Shown here in pieces: positions 18,171 through 27,687 of a stretch of 64,000 bases of DNA; position 1 is the stretch's first letter; every line of letters begins with the position of its first letter. Origin of the DNA: Gammaproteobacteria bacterium (GTDB taxonomy: Bacteria; Pseudomonadota; Gammaproteobacteria; Burkholderiales; Burkholderiaceae_C); contig JAHIYE010000020.1 in NCBI GenBank assembly GCA_018815325.1, positions 310,001-374,000 on the forward strand, in the 5' to 3' direction. The notes under the pieces were generated by a model. The model saw nothing but the letters and a program-made list of their open reading frames with translations, had not been told where the DNA came from and did no database searches. The translations under genes and the position numbers were made by a program.

Positions 18171-21100
18171 ATGGACGCCTCGGTCAACTCATTGCCCATG
18201 CCAGCCGCCCGTGCCGCCCCCGGCGCAGCGGCTGGTGCACCTGCGCCCGAGGTGGCGGTGCAGCGCATCATCAAGATCCGGCGTGACTACAACAGCTGGG
18301 TGGGCAGCGAGACGATGGAGGACTACGCGCTGCGCTTCACGCCCCAGCGTTTTCGCAAGTGGTCGGAGTGGCGGGTGGCCAACACGGCGTTTGGTGCCGC
18401 CTCCTTCCTGATCCTGGAGGCCGTGGGCGCCACGCTGCTGGTGCAATATGGCTTTACCAATGCCTTCTGGGCCATCCTGGCCACCGGGCTCATCATCTTT
18501 CTGGCCGGCCTGCCCATCAGCATCTATGCCGCCCGCTACGGGGTGGACATGGACCTGCTCACGCGGGGCGCAGGCTTTGGCTACATCGGCTCCACGCTGA
18601 CCTCGCTGATCTACGCCTCCTTCACGTTCATCTTCTTTGCGCTGGAGGCCGCCGTGATGGCCTATGCGCTGGAACTGGCGCTGGACATACCTCCGAGCTG
18701 GGGCTACCTGATCTGTGCGCTGGTGGTGATCCCGCTGGTCACCCATGGGGTCTCGGCCATCAGCCGCCTGCAGGTCTGGACCCAGCCGCTGTGGCTGCTG
18801 ATGTTGTTTGTGCCTTTTGTGGTGGTGTTTGTGCTCGATCCTGGTGCTTTCTCGGAAGTTATGCACTACAAAGGTGAGAAAGCCAGTGCATCCGGCTTTA
18901 GTTTGCCCTTGTTTGGTGCGGCCTTGACGGTGGGCATTGCACTGATCACCCAAATGGGCGAACAGGCCGACTATTTGCGTTTCATGCCTGCGCAGACGGC
19001 TGCGAACCGGCGCAGCTGGTGGCTGGGGGTGCTGGTGGGCGGGCCGGGCTGGGTAGGCCTGGGCGTGCTCAAGATGCTGGGCGGTGCGCTGCTGGCCTAT
19101 CTGGCCATCAGCCATGCGGTGCCGATCGAGCGGGCGGTGGACCCCAACCAGATGTACCTGGCCGCCTACGCCTATGTGTTCCCCCACTACGGCTGGGCGG
19201 TGGCAGCCACGGCGCTGTTCGTGGTGGTGTCGCAGCTCAAGATCAACGTGACCAATGCCTACGCGGGCTCGCTGGCCTGGTCCAACTTTTTCTCGCGCCT
19301 CACGCACAGCCATCCGGGGCGGGTGGTGTGGGTGGTGTTCAACACGCTGATCGCCTTCATGCTGATGGAGATGAACGTGTTCCAGGCGCTGGGCGATGTG
19401 CTGGGCCTGTACTCGAACATTGCGATCGCCTGGATGATGGCGGTGGTGGCGGACCTGGTCATCAACAAGCCGCTGGGCCTGTCGCCCAAGGGCATCGAGT
19501 TCAAGCGCGCTCATCTGTATGACATCAACCCGGTCGGTGTGGGGGCCATGGCATTGGCCTCGGTGCTTTCGATCACGGCCCACCTCGGGCTGTTTGGCGA
19601 GCTGGCGCAGGCGTTCTCGGCGCTGATCGCGCTGGGTACGGCCTTTGTTGCCTCGCCGCTGATTGCCTGGGCCACCCAGGGCAAGTACTACATCGCAAGA
19701 CAGAGCCCGGTGTCAACGGAGGAGGGCGCGTACCAGCGCTATGCGCTCAAGCGCTGCGTGATTTGCGAGCGCGACTACGAAGGCCCCGACATGGCGCATT
19801 GCCCGGCCTACCAGGGGCCGATCTGCTCGCTGTGCTGCACTCTCGATGCGCGCTGTGGCGACATGTGCAAGCCACACGCCAGTCTGTCACGCCAATGGTC
19901 GGCCGCCTTGCACTGGCTGACGCCGCGTCGCATCTGGCCGTATCTGGACACCGGGCTGGGACACTTTCTGCTGGTGATGCTGGTGATCGTGCCGCTGCTC
20001 GCGAGCGTGTTCGGCATGCTCTATCACCAGGAGTTGCGTGCCCTGCAGCACACCGTGACGGACCTGGCGCTGCTGCAGGACCCGCAGGCGGCGTTGCGCT
20101 CGGGCTTTCTGAAAGCCTTCATGGCGCTGCTGGTCATTGCGGGCCTGGTGGCCTGGTGGGTGGTGCTGGCGCACAAGAGCCGCCAGGTGGCGCAGGAAGA
20201 GTCAAACCGGCAAACGCATTTGCTGATGCAAGAGATCGAGTCGCACCGCCAGACCGACGAAGCCTTGCAAAACGCCAAGCAGGTGGCGGAGCAGGCCAGG
20301 CTCGCGGCCGACCTGGCCAACCAGGCCAAGAGCCGCTACATCAGCACGATCAGCCACGAGTTGCGCACGCCGCTCAACAGCATCCTGGGTTATGCGCAGC
20401 TCATGGGGGAGGACGCGTCCATCCCGCCGCACCGCAAGCAGGCGGTGAGCGTGATCAAGCGCGGGGGCGAGCACCTGCTGTCGCTGATCGAGGGCACGCT
20501 GGACATTGCGCACATCGAGAGCGGCAAGCTCACCCTCAACGTCAAGCCCATGTACTTTGCGGGCTTCGTGCAGGAGATTGCGAGCATGTTCGAGCTCGAG
20601 GCGCAGGCCAAGGGCCTGGCCTTCCGTTTTGAGACAGAAGGTGCTTTGCCGGCCGTGGTGCGGGCCGATGAAAAACGTGTGCGTCAGATTTTGCTCAACC
20701 TGCTGGGCAACGCCATCAAGTTCACGGCGCAGGGGCAGGTGACCTTTCGCATCCGCTATGCGCGCGAGATGGCGGCCATCGAGATCGAGGACACCGGGCC
20801 GGGCCTGTCGGCGCAGGAGCATGCACGCATCTTCGAGCCCTTTACCCGTGGCGCGACAACGGGCGGGAGCGCCCCCGGCGCGGGCCTGGGGCTGACGATT
20901 GCCAAGATGCTGACCGACCTGATGGGCGGAGAACTCACGGTGACGAGCACGCTGGGCGAGGGCTCGGTGTTTCTGGTGAAGCTGTTTCTGCCCGAAGTGC
21001 ATGTGACGCAGATTGCGCAGGGCGGCACGGGCGCCAGCAGGCATGACTGGCCCCGCTCCTTGACGAGCCGTCCGCGCCACGGCTACACCGGGCCGCGCCG

Positions 21101-21737
21101 CCGCGTGCTGGTGGTGGACAACGAGGAGGCCGACCGCGAGTTGCTGGCAAGCCTGCTGCAACCGCTGGGTTTCGAGCTGCGCAAGGCCGCCAGCGGACAT
21201 GACTGCCTGGACCTGCTGGCCGCGGGCTACCGGCCCGACGTGATCCTGATGGACCTGGCCATGCCGGGCATCGATGGTTGGGAGACGATACGCCGGCTGC
21301 GCGCGCTCGGCCATGGTCGGGCGCACATTGCCATCGTGTCGGCCAATGCCTTTGACAAGGGACTGGACAACGATGTGGACATCCAGAGCGAGGACTTCAT
21401 CCTCAAGCCGGTGCGCCACTCCGAATTGCTCGACTGGCTGGAGCGGCGCCTCTCGCTGACCTGGCTGGAGACTCCCGTGGCGGAGCCTGTGGCCTCTGCC
21501 ACCACCACAGCGGCCACCGGTGCGTTGCCCGCTGCGGTGGTGTACCCCTCGGCGGCCGCACGTGGCGCCCTGGGTGAGGTGGTGAGCCTGGGCTATTACC
21601 GCGGCATCATGAACCAGCTCGACACCATCGAAGCGCAGGAACCTGCTTGCGCGGCCTTTGTCCACGCGATGCGTGCACTGGCCGCGCAGTTCCAGTTCGA
21701 GACCATGGCCGAGCATCTGAACGAAAGAAGTGCATGA
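18171..21737 (+). CDS. NCS1 permease-hybrid histidine kinase fusion (paralog 1)
   Basis: Membrane sensor whose N-terminal half (residues about 40-510) is a complete NCS1-type (cytosine/purine/allantoin permease-like) transporter with about 12 hydrophobic segments, recognisable by RYGVDMDLLTRGAGFGYIGS and LVINKPLGLSPKGIEFKRAH. A Cys-rich linker follows (C529, C532, C544, C552, C555, C556, C562, C566). Then come one or two more membrane segments, HisKA with H729 in SHELRTPLN, an ATPase domain with DTGPGL and GAGLGLTIAK, and a receiver with D1028. The C-terminal helical tail has no Hpt histidine. The start is uncertain: ATG at 18171 lies downstream of the sigma-54 start site but lacks a Shine-Dalgarno; GTG codons at 18252/18258 are alternatives. 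It overlaps its regulator by ATGA. It probably senses urea or a related nitrogen compound; the ligand is unproven. Confidence 0.88.
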   Translation: MDASVNSLPMPAARAAPGAAAGAPAPEVAVQRIIKIRRDYNSWVGSETMEDYALRFTPQRFRKWSEWRVANTAFGAASFLILEAVGATLLVQYGFTNAFWAILATGLIIFLAGLPISIYAARYGVDMDLLTRGAGFGYIGSTLTSLIYASFTFIFFALEAAVMAYALELALDIPPSWGYLICALVVIPLVTHGVSAISRLQVWTQPLWLLMLFVPFVVVFVLDPGAFSEVMHYKGEKASASGFSLPLFGAALTVGIALITQMGEQADYLRFMPAQTAANRRSWWLGVLVGGPGWVGLGVLKMLGGALLAYLAISHAVPIERAVDPNQMYLAAYAYVFPHYGWAVAATALFVVVSQLKINVTNAYAGSLAWSNFFSRLTHSHPGRVVWVVFNTLIAFMLMEMNVFQALGDVLGLYSNIAIAWMMAVVADLVINKPLGLSPKGIEFKRAHLYDINPVGVGAMALASVLSITAHLGLFGELAQAFSALIALGTAFVASPLIAWATQGKYYIARQSPVSTEEGAYQRYALKRCVICERDYEGPDMAHCPAYQGPICSLCCTLDARCGDMCKPHASLSRQWSAALHWLTPRRIWPYLDTGLGHFLLVMLVIVPLLASVFGMLYHQELRALQHTVTDLALLQDPQAALRSGFLKAFMALLVIAGLVAWWVVLAHKSRQVAQEESNRQTHLLMQEIESHRQTDEALQNAKQVAEQARLAADLANQAKSRYISTISHELRTPLNSILGYAQLMGEDASIPPHRKQAVSVIKRGGEHLLSLIEGTLDIAHIESGKLTLNVKPMYFAGFVQEIASMFELEAQAKGLAFRFETEGALPAVVRADEKRVRQILLNLLGNAIKFTAQGQVTFRIRYAREMAAIEIEDTGPGLSAQEHARIFEPFTRGATTGGSAPGAGLGLTIAKMLTDLMGGELTVTSTLGEGSVFLVKLFLPEVHVTQIAQGGTGASRHDWPRSLTSRPRHGYTGPRRRVLVVDNEEADRELLASLLQPLGFELRKAASGHDCLDLLAAGYRPDVILMDLAMPGIDGWETIRRLRALGHGRAHIAIVSANAFDKGLDNDVDIQSEDFILKPVRHSELLDWLERRLSLTWLETPVAEPVASATTTAATGALPAAVVYPSAAARGALGEVVSLGYYRGIMNQLDTIEAQEPACAAFVHAMRALAAQFQFETMAEHLNERSA

Positions 21738-22783
21738 AACCCTGTTCGCCTCCCCAATCCCTGAGCCAGGCGCTGGAGCGCGCCCGGCTTGACGGTGCGC
21801 TGGACCGCGCCAACAACGACGTCGTGCTGATCGTGGACGATGTGCCGGACAACCTCTCGGTGCTGCACGATGCGCTTGATGAGTCGGGCTATACCGTGCT
21901 GGTGGCCACCCACGGCGAGGCTGCGCTGCAGCGCGCTGCCCAGGCGCTGCCCGACATCGTGCTGCTGGACGCGATGATGCCCGGCATGGACGGTTTCGAG
22001 GTGGCGCGGCGCCTGAAGGCCATGCCGCAGACCGCGCACATTCCCATCATCTTCATGACCGGCCTGACCGAGACCGAGTACCTCGTGGCCGCGCTGGAAG
22101 CGGGTGGGGTGGACTATGTCACCAAGCCGATCAAGCCCAAGGAGGTGCTCGCGCGCATGGGCGTGCACCTGCAGGGCGCGCGCGAGAAGCGCCAGGCGCG
22201 CAGTGCGCTGGATGCGTTTGGCTATGCCAGCATCACGGTGCGGGCCGACGACGGCCGCCTGATGTGGCAGACCCCGCTGGCGCGTGACCTGCTGTTGCGC
22301 TACTACGGCACGACCGCGCCGGAAACACCCGAGCCGGTGCTGAGCTGGCTGCATCGCTGCATCGAATACTCCATGGCCGATGCCGCGGTGCAGGTGGAGC
22401 CGCCGCGGCTGCACGTCGAGCAGGGCCCCAAGCGGCTGACCTTCCGGCTGCATCAGCAGACTGGTGATGAGGATGGCAGTGGCGAGGGAGGCAGTGAGGG
22501 TGGAGGCGACTGGCTCATCATCATGCAGGAGGTGTCGGACGAGAGCGTGATTGAGGCCATGCAGCTGAGCTTCAAGCTGACAGCACGCGAGGCCGAGGTG
22601 CTGTACTGGGTGGTCAAGGGCAAGATCAACCGGGACATCGGCGACATTTTGGGCACCAGCCCCATGACGGTGAAGAAGCACCTGGAACGCGTGTTTGCCA
22701 AGCTCGGGGTGGAGACCCGCACCGCGGCAGCCGGCATGGCCATGAGCCGAATTCGCCAGCTGCATCCCCAGTTTGAAGGCTAG
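21734..22783 (+). CDS. REC-PAS-like-LuxR response regulator (paralog 1)
   Basis: Transcription factor paired with the upstream permease-kinase. The receiver domain has the acidic pair in VDDVPDN, phosphoacceptor D79 in LLDAMMPGMDG and the conserved Lys in TKPIKPKE. The middle region (about residues 160-270) begins DAFGYASITVRADDGRLMWQ and looks PAS-like. The C-terminal LuxR/FixJ helix-turn-helix is at about residues 283-345 (LTAREAEVLYWVVKGKINRD, then TVKKHLERVFAKLGVETR). The ATG overlaps the kinase stop by four bases. Probable targets are the divergent urease promoter region and its own operon, by inference. Confidence 0.92.
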   Translation: MKPCSPPQSLSQALERARLDGALDRANNDVVLIVDDVPDNLSVLHDALDESGYTVLVATHGEAALQRAAQALPDIVLLDAMMPGMDGFEVARRLKAMPQTAHIPIIFMTGLTETEYLVAALEAGGVDYVTKPIKPKEVLARMGVHLQGAREKRQARSALDAFGYASITVRADDGRLMWQTPLARDLLLRYYGTTAPETPEPVLSWLHRCIEYSMADAAVQVEPPRLHVEQGPKRLTFRLHQQTGDEDGSGEGGSEGGGDWLIIMQEVSDESVIEAMQLSFKLTAREAEVLYWVVKGKINRDIGDILGTSPMTVKKHLERVFAKLGVETRTAAAGMAMSRIRQLHPQFEG

Positions 22784-22804
22784 GTAATGGTGTTTTTGGC
22801 TTCT

Positions 22805-22846
22805 GGCCCTTTCCCATGCTGCACCATCAGCTATTAAATACATAGC
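22805..22846 (-). repeat. Dispersed 42-bp element, copy 3
   Basis: Minus strand GCT-N9-ATAGC-N7-GCAG-N10-GGCC, same spacing as the other copies with drift in the last two boxes. It begins 22 bp after the regulator stop. Confidence 0.65.
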
Positions 22847-22943
22847 ATAAAAAAAGATGAAACGGATGTGAACAGACTGCGCTCGTGTCTCTGAAAGCCG
22901 ACAGTGGCGTGCGGCTATGACCGCATAATGAGGCGAACATTCT

Positions 22944-22964
22944 CGGTTCAAGACCGGTTCAAGA
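22944..22964 (+). repeat. Tandem direct repeat upstream of HDOD gene
   Basis: CGGTTCAAGA occurs twice with an 11-bp period (22944-22953 and 22955-22964), ending 12 bp before the HDOD start. One helical turn between copies suggests a protein-binding site, but it also overlaps the ribosome-binding region. Confidence 0.4.
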
Positions 22965-22976
22965 GGGCAGTTCAGC

Positions 22977-24407
22977 ATGAAGACTTTTCTTCAACGCCTG
23001 TTTGGAGGCGCAACGGGCAGCGTGGCAGCGAACACAGTGACGCCCGCCACCGCCAGCAAAGCGGACGAAGCAGCGGCACGCAGGCCCGACGCCGCGCCAG
23101 CCAAGGCAGACACAATCGCCAGAAAAGCCCAGGCCAGTGCTGCGCTGCTGGGCGTTAGCACGCGCAGGCCACTCATCTCGACTGGTGGTGATGTCGCGGG
23201 CTTCGAGTTCCGCATCAGCGAGGACATCTTGCGGCGTCTGCGCCATGCCAGTGAGCACAAGGCGCAGGCGGCCTATGTGCTGGCCGTGCAGACTTCAGCG
23301 CGTATGGTGCAGCAATCGGGGCGCGTGGGTTTTGTTCGCCTGCCGACCGACTGGTTCATTCACGCCATGGGCAACAACGAGGATGCGGGCATTTTTGTAG
23401 GGCTGGAGCCGCCCTCGAATGACAAGCCCGAGCCGGGTTATCTGCAGGCCGTAGCCCAAGCCATCGTGCGCATGCGCGCAGTCGGGGTGAAGGTCGGGTG
23501 GGATGTATCAAGCGCCACGATGGGCCGCTCGGTGACGGGCATGATGCCTGATTTTCTGCTGTTGCCGCAGGGTGCCGAGCCCATGACCAGCCGGGTTGAA
23601 GCCATCAAGAACCTGCCCGTAGCGCAGGCCGGACAGCCCATATTCGCCACCGATATCTCCAGTGTGGAAGACCTGGAGGAGGCCCTGCACCAGGGTGTCC
23701 ACTATGTTTGCGGTGAACTGGCGCCCATGGGGACGGTGGTCAATGCCAGGGAGCTCCGGCCCGTGCCGCCCGAAGTTCGACGTATCGGCCATTTGCTCAA
23801 GCAGCTAGTGACGGGAGCGGAAACTGCCGTGATTGCGGAAGAGATCAAGGGCGATGTCGGCCTGTCCTTCCGCCTGCTGCGTCTGATCAACAGCGCCAGC
23901 TTTGCACAACTGCATGCGGGTGCGAGCATCGAGCAGGCCGTCATGGTGTTGGGCCGCAATGAGCTTTATCGCTGGCTGTCCATCATGATGATGCAGTACG
24001 CCGGCCAGCGCAAAGCGTCTTCCGCGCTGCAGGAGGTGGCGCTGTGGCGCTCGCGCCTGCTGGAGTTGCTGGCGATCGAGCGCAAGCAGGAGGCGCCCGG
24101 CCAGTTCTTCACGCTGGGGCTTGCGTCGATGCTTGGCTTTATTCTGAAAGTCGATCTGCTCGAAGTGATCGACACCCTCAACCTGCCCGAGCCTGCACGG
24201 CAAGCCCTGCTGGAGCAAAGTGGCCCGTGGTACGACTACCTGCGGGTTTCCGCACTGTTGGAGACGCAGAGCCTTGACCAGGCAGGAGCGCTGGCAGAAC
24301 CTTTCGGCGGCATCGAACGCATCGCGGCCCTGTCGGATGCGGCCTGGATCTGGGCTGCCGAACACGCAGACCGCAAAGGCGGGCGCTGGGAAAATCAGGT
24401 CGAATGA
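22977..24407 (+). CDS. EAL-like/HDOD domain signalling protein
   Basis: 476 residues. The N-terminal about 75 residues are Ala/Lys-rich and unstructured-looking. The middle (about 75-265) is a degenerate EAL-like fold (FEFRISEDIL, VGWDVSSATMGRS, DFLLLPQGAE) without the catalytic EAL and metal ligands. The C-terminal HDOD domain begins VPPEVRRIGHLLKQLVTGAE and contains DVGLSFRLLRLINSASF and the GRNELYRWLSIMMMQY stretch typical of YuxH/HDOD proteins. Such proteins are regulatory scaffolds rather than phosphodiesterases. It stands alone between the regulator and the copper ATPase. Confidence 0.82.
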   Translation: MKTFLQRLFGGATGSVAANTVTPATASKADEAAARRPDAAPAKADTIARKAQASAALLGVSTRRPLISTGGDVAGFEFRISEDILRRLRHASEHKAQAAYVLAVQTSARMVQQSGRVGFVRLPTDWFIHAMGNNEDAGIFVGLEPPSNDKPEPGYLQAVAQAIVRMRAVGVKVGWDVSSATMGRSVTGMMPDFLLLPQGAEPMTSRVEAIKNLPVAQAGQPIFATDISSVEDLEEALHQGVHYVCGELAPMGTVVNARELRPVPPEVRRIGHLLKQLVTGAETAVIAEEIKGDVGLSFRLLRLINSASFAQLHAGASIEQAVMVLGRNELYRWLSIMMMQYAGQRKASSALQEVALWRSRLLELLAIERKQEAPGQFFTLGLASMLGFILKVDLLEVIDTLNLPEPARQALLEQSGPWYDYLRVSALLETQSLDQAGALAEPFGGIERIAALSDAAWIWAAEHADRKGGRWENQVE

Positions 24408-24498
24408 ACGCTGTGGCTTGCCCAGCGGCTTGCGGCGCCATACAGTTCCGGTAAAGAAATCTCCGCCTTGCACTCTTTGACCTGACTGCCATCAGGGT

Positions 24499-24529
24499 TT
24501 GACCTTGCCCCCGTGGCAAGGTCTAAGCT
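24499..24529 (+). promoter_or_regulatory. MerR/CueR-type metal-responsive promoter of the copper ATPase
   Basis: TTGACC (-35), 19-bp spacer, TAAGCT (-10). The spacer contains the dyad GACCTTGCC-CCCGT-GGCAAGGTC (24501-24523), overlapping the -35 box. An over-long 19-bp spacer with a central dyad is the architecture of CueR-controlled copA promoters. Transcription would start about 60 bp before the ATPase ATG. Confidence 0.82.
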
Positions 24530-24594
24530 TTGCTCATCAAGTCCTCCGATGGTGGAGGGACTATCTGTCTTGACTTCCTGAAAGGGCATGCGAG

Positions 24595-26955
24595 ATGAAG
24601 AATCATCATACGCACAGTAAAGAAAGTCGTGACTTTCCTGATGGGCAGTCTGAGCTGGAAATGGCTGATGCGTTAAAGGACCCTGTCTGCGGCATGGTTG
24701 TGACCGAGCAGTCGCCTCACAAGCAGGAACACAAGGACCGGCTCTATTATTTTTGCAGCGCCAGGTGTCTGGGCAAGTTCACCGCCAATCCGCAGCAGTA
24801 TGTGACGCCAGCGCCAGCCGGTGATTCGGTGGCACCCCCGTTGGCAGCGCCCGCAGGAACCATCTATACCTGCCCGATGCACCCGGAGATACGCCAGGAC
24901 CATCCAGGCAATTGCCCCAAGTGCGGCATGACACTGGAGCCGGAGATGCCGAACCTCGAGGATGACGATAATCCCGAGCTGCGTGATTTTCAGCGGCGCT
25001 TCTGGTGGACACTGCCTCTCACGGCCATGGTCTTCGTGCTCGCCATGTTTGGGCATAGCCTGCAATTGATGGATGCTGCGGTGCAGAGTTGGGTGGAGCT
25101 GGTGCTCACCCTGCCTATCACGCTATGGGCCGGCTGGCCCTTCTTCAAGCGTGGCTGGCAGTCTGTGGTGAATCTCAGCCCCAACATGTGGACACTGATC
25201 GGTCTTGGAACTGGTTCAGCTTTTGTCTACAGTACGGTAGCGACCATCGCACCTCAAGCTTTCCCGGATTCATTTATCTACATGGGGCGGGTTGCTGTGT
25301 ATTTTGAAGCGGCAGCCGTGATCATCTCGCTGACGCTGTTGGGACAGGTCCTGGAGCTGAAGGCGCGTTCTCAAACGTCGGCGGCGATCAAATCCCTGCT
25401 TGGGCTCGCACCCAAGACAGCCAGGCGCATCAAAGACGACGGCAGTGAGGAGGATGTGCCTTTGAGCCACGTCCATGTGGGCGACATGCTGCGGGTTCGT
25501 CCGGGAGAGAAGGTGCCAGTCGATGGTACGGTTGCCGAAGGCAGCAGCTCAGTGGATGAATCCATGATCACGGGTGAACCGATGCCGGTGACCAAGCGGA
25601 CAGGAGACACGGTGATTGGTGCCACCCTCAACACCACGGGTGCGCTGGTCATGCGCTCGGAACGTATTGGCTCCGAGACGGTACTTTCACAAATTGTCCA
25701 GATGGTCGCGCAAGCCCAGCGCTCCAGAGCGCCCATGCAACGCATGGCTGACCAGGTCGCGGCTTACTTCGTGGTTTCGGTCGTAGCCGCATCAGTGCTG
25801 ACTTTCTTTGCCTGGGGATTTTGGGGTCCTCAACCAAGTTGGGTCTTCGGCCTGATCAATGCCGTGGCGGTGCTGATCATCGCCTGCCCGTGCGCCCTCG
25901 GGCTGGCCACACCGATGTCCATCATGGTGGCCACCGGCCGGGGGGCCACGCAGGGCGTGCTGTTTCGCGATGCAGCGGCCATCGAGAATTTTCGCAAAGT
26001 CGACACCCTGATCATCGACAAGACAGGGACCCTGACAGAAGGCCGTCCGGCATTCGACCGTGCTGTACCCAGTCCGGGTTTTGAGGCTGACGAAGTGTTG
26101 CGACTGGCCGCCAGTCTTGACCAGGGCAGCGAGCATCCGCTGGCAGATGCCATCGTGCGCGCTGCGCGGGATAAAGGGTTGTCGCTGGACAAGCCGGACA
26201 ACTTTGACTCAGGCTCGGGTATCGGTGTGCGTGGCGCGGTTGCAGGACATCAGCTGGCACTGGGAAATACAGCGTTGATGCAGCAGTTGGACATTTCTGT
26301 CGATAGCCTGTTGCCACAGGCCGAAGCCTTGCGTGCAGAAGGTGCCAGCGTGATGCATTTGGCCGTTGATGGCAAGTTGGCTGGCTTGCTGGCCGTGGCC
26401 GATCCCGTCAAAAAGAGCACCCCCGAAGCGCTGGCCACACTGAAGGCTGCCGGCTTGCGCATTGTGATGGCCACCGGCGATGGCCTGACCACGGCCAAGG
26501 CCGTAGGTGCCCGTCTGGGCATTGACGAGGTGCACGGCGAAGTCAAACCGGCAGACAAACTGCTTCTGGTTGAACGGCTGCAAAAAGAAGGGTGTATTGT
26601 GGCGATGGCGGGTGACGGCATCAACGATGCGCCGGCGCTTGCCAAAGCAGATGTCGGCGTGGCCATGGGGACCGGAACTGACGTGGCCATGAACAGTGCG
26701 CAAGTCACCTTGGTCAAGGGCGACCTGCGTGGCATTGCCATCGCAAGGGTATTGTCGGAAGACACGGTGTCCAACATGAAGCAGAACCTGATGTTTGCAC
26801 TTTTCTATAACGCGCTGGGTATTCCGGTCGCCGCTGGCGTGCTGTATCCGTGGACCGGCTGGCTGCTATCTCCAATGATTGCGGCGCTGGCCATGAGTTT
26901 TAGCTCAGTGTCCGTGATCGGGAATGCGTTACGCCTGCGACGGGGCAAGACCTGA
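24595..26955 (+). CDS. copA: Copper-translocating P1B-type ATPase
   Basis: Inner-membrane heavy-metal ATPase, 786 residues, predicted to export Cu(I) (or Ag(I)) from the cytoplasm. The N-terminus has a YHS domain (KDPVCGMVV then [12 protein letters not shown]) and a zinc-ribbon-like metal-binding segment ([20 protein letters not shown]) instead of a classical CxxC HMA domain. The transmembrane metal site is CPC at 431-433; the phosphorylated Asp is D475 in [20 protein letters not shown] and GDGINDAPA are all intact. No copper chaperone or cueR is adjacent. The promoter predicts induction by copper through a MerR-family activator encoded elsewhere. Confidence 0.95.
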   Translation: MKNHHTHSKESRDFPDGQSELEMADALKDPVCGMVVTEQSPHKQEHKDRLYYFCSARCLGKFTANPQQYVTPAPAGDSVAPPLAAPAGTIYTCPMHPEIRQDHPGNCPKCGMTLEPEMPNLEDDDNPELRDFQRRFWWTLPLTAMVFVLAMFGHSLQLMDAAVQSWVELVLTLPITLWAGWPFFKRGWQSVVNLSPNMWTLIGLGTGSAFVYSTVATIAPQAFPDSFIYMGRVAVYFEAAAVIISLTLLGQVLELKARSQTSAAIKSLLGLAPKTARRIKDDGSEEDVPLSHVHVGDMLRVRPGEKVPVDGTVAEGSSSVDESMITGEPMPVTKRTGDTVIGATLNTTGALVMRSERIGSETVLSQIVQMVAQAQRSRAPMQRMADQVAAYFVVSVVAASVLTFFAWGFWGPQPSWVFGLINAVAVLIIACPCALGLATPMSIMVATGRGATQGVLFRDAAAIENFRKVDTLIIDKTGTLTEGRPAFDRAVPSPGFEADEVLRLAASLDQGSEHPLADAIVRAARDKGLSLDKPDNFDSGSGIGVRGAVAGHQLALGNTALMQQLDISVDSLLPQAEALRAEGASVMHLAVDGKLAGLLAVADPVKKSTPEALATLKAAGLRIVMATGDGLTTAKAVGARLGIDEVHGEVKPADKLLLVERLQKEGCIVAMAGDGINDAPALAKADVGVAMGTGTDVAMNSAQVTLVKGDLRGIAIARVLSEDTVSNMKQNLMFALFYNALGIPVAAGVLYPWTGWLLSPMIAALAMSFSSVSVIGNALRLRRGKT

Positions 26956-27069
26956 CGATGGCTCATTGCGTGCTGCGGGATGTCAACTATCCGCTACCGC
27001 ACGCACTCCATCTGATGTTGAAATATCACCCAACAGACCCATATAGCAAACCACACCGGAGAAACTGAT

Positions 27070-27687
27070 ATGCGAAAAATCTTGGTACTTTTTTTGATGC
27101 TGGCGGTTCTGGGCCTTTCAGGCTGCGGCTACAACACGTTTCAGACGAGCGACGAACAGGTCAAATCGAGTTGGTCAGAGGTACTGAACCAGTACCAGCG
27201 CAGGGCCGATCTGGTGCCCAACCTGGTGAGTACCGTCAAGGGCGCGGCGGCATTTGAGCAGGACACCCTGCTTGCTGTCACCAATGCACGGGCCGGTGCC
27301 ACGAGCATCCAGGCGACGCCCGAATTGATCAATGACCCGCAGGCCTTTGCCAAATTCGAGGCTGCGCAATCACAACTCGGCTCTGCATTGTCCAGGCTGC
27401 TGGTCGTGGTTGAAAAGTACCCCGAATTGAAGGCCAACGAGAACTACCGTGACTTGCAGGCGCAGCTCGAGGGAACCGAGAACCGCATCACCGTGGCCCG
27501 CAACCGGTATATCAAGGCGGTCCAGGATTACAACGTTGCGGTGCGCACGTTCCCCAGCAACCTGACGGCGATGGTGTTTGGCTACGCGGTCAAACCCAAC
27601 TTCAGCGTTGCTGACGAGAAAGCCATTGCAACGCCGCCCAAGGTGGACTTTGGAGGCGGCGCCAAAAAACCGGCAGGCACACAGTGA
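27070..27687 (+). CDS. LemA family lipoprotein
   Basis: 205-residue LemA protein with a lipoprotein signal (LVLFLMLAVLGLSGCG, lipobox LSGC). The coiled helical core RRADLVPNLVSTVKGAAAFE and ENYRDLQAQLEGTENRITVARNRY are family signatures. LemA proteins are membrane-tethered helical bundles of poorly known function, often next to TPM-domain proteins, as here. Its stop overlaps the next start as TGATG. A second, divergent LemA gene lies at 30812. Confidence 0.93.
   Translation: MRKILVLFLMLAVLGLSGCGYNTFQTSDEQVKSSWSEVLNQYQRRADLVPNLVSTVKGAAAFEQDTLLAVTNARAGATSIQATPELINDPQAFAKFEAAQSQLGSALSRLLVVVEKYPELKANENYRDLQAQLEGTENRITVARNRYIKAVQDYNVAVRTFPSNLTAMVFGYAVKPNFSVADEKAIATPPKVDFGGGAKKPAGTQ

Noticed and set aside
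18189-19583. 464-codon open frame on the minus strand, and similar ones at 20202-21716 and 21596-22978
   Set aside because: Antisense shadows of the permease-kinase and its regulator, with His/Gln/Arg-rich composition typical of reverse readings.
24524-24529. TGGCAA-N5-AAGCT at 24513-24529 as a sigma-54 promoter for the copper ATPase
   Set aside because: Doublet spacing is acceptable but the boxes are poor, and the same bases form a much better MerR-type promoter.
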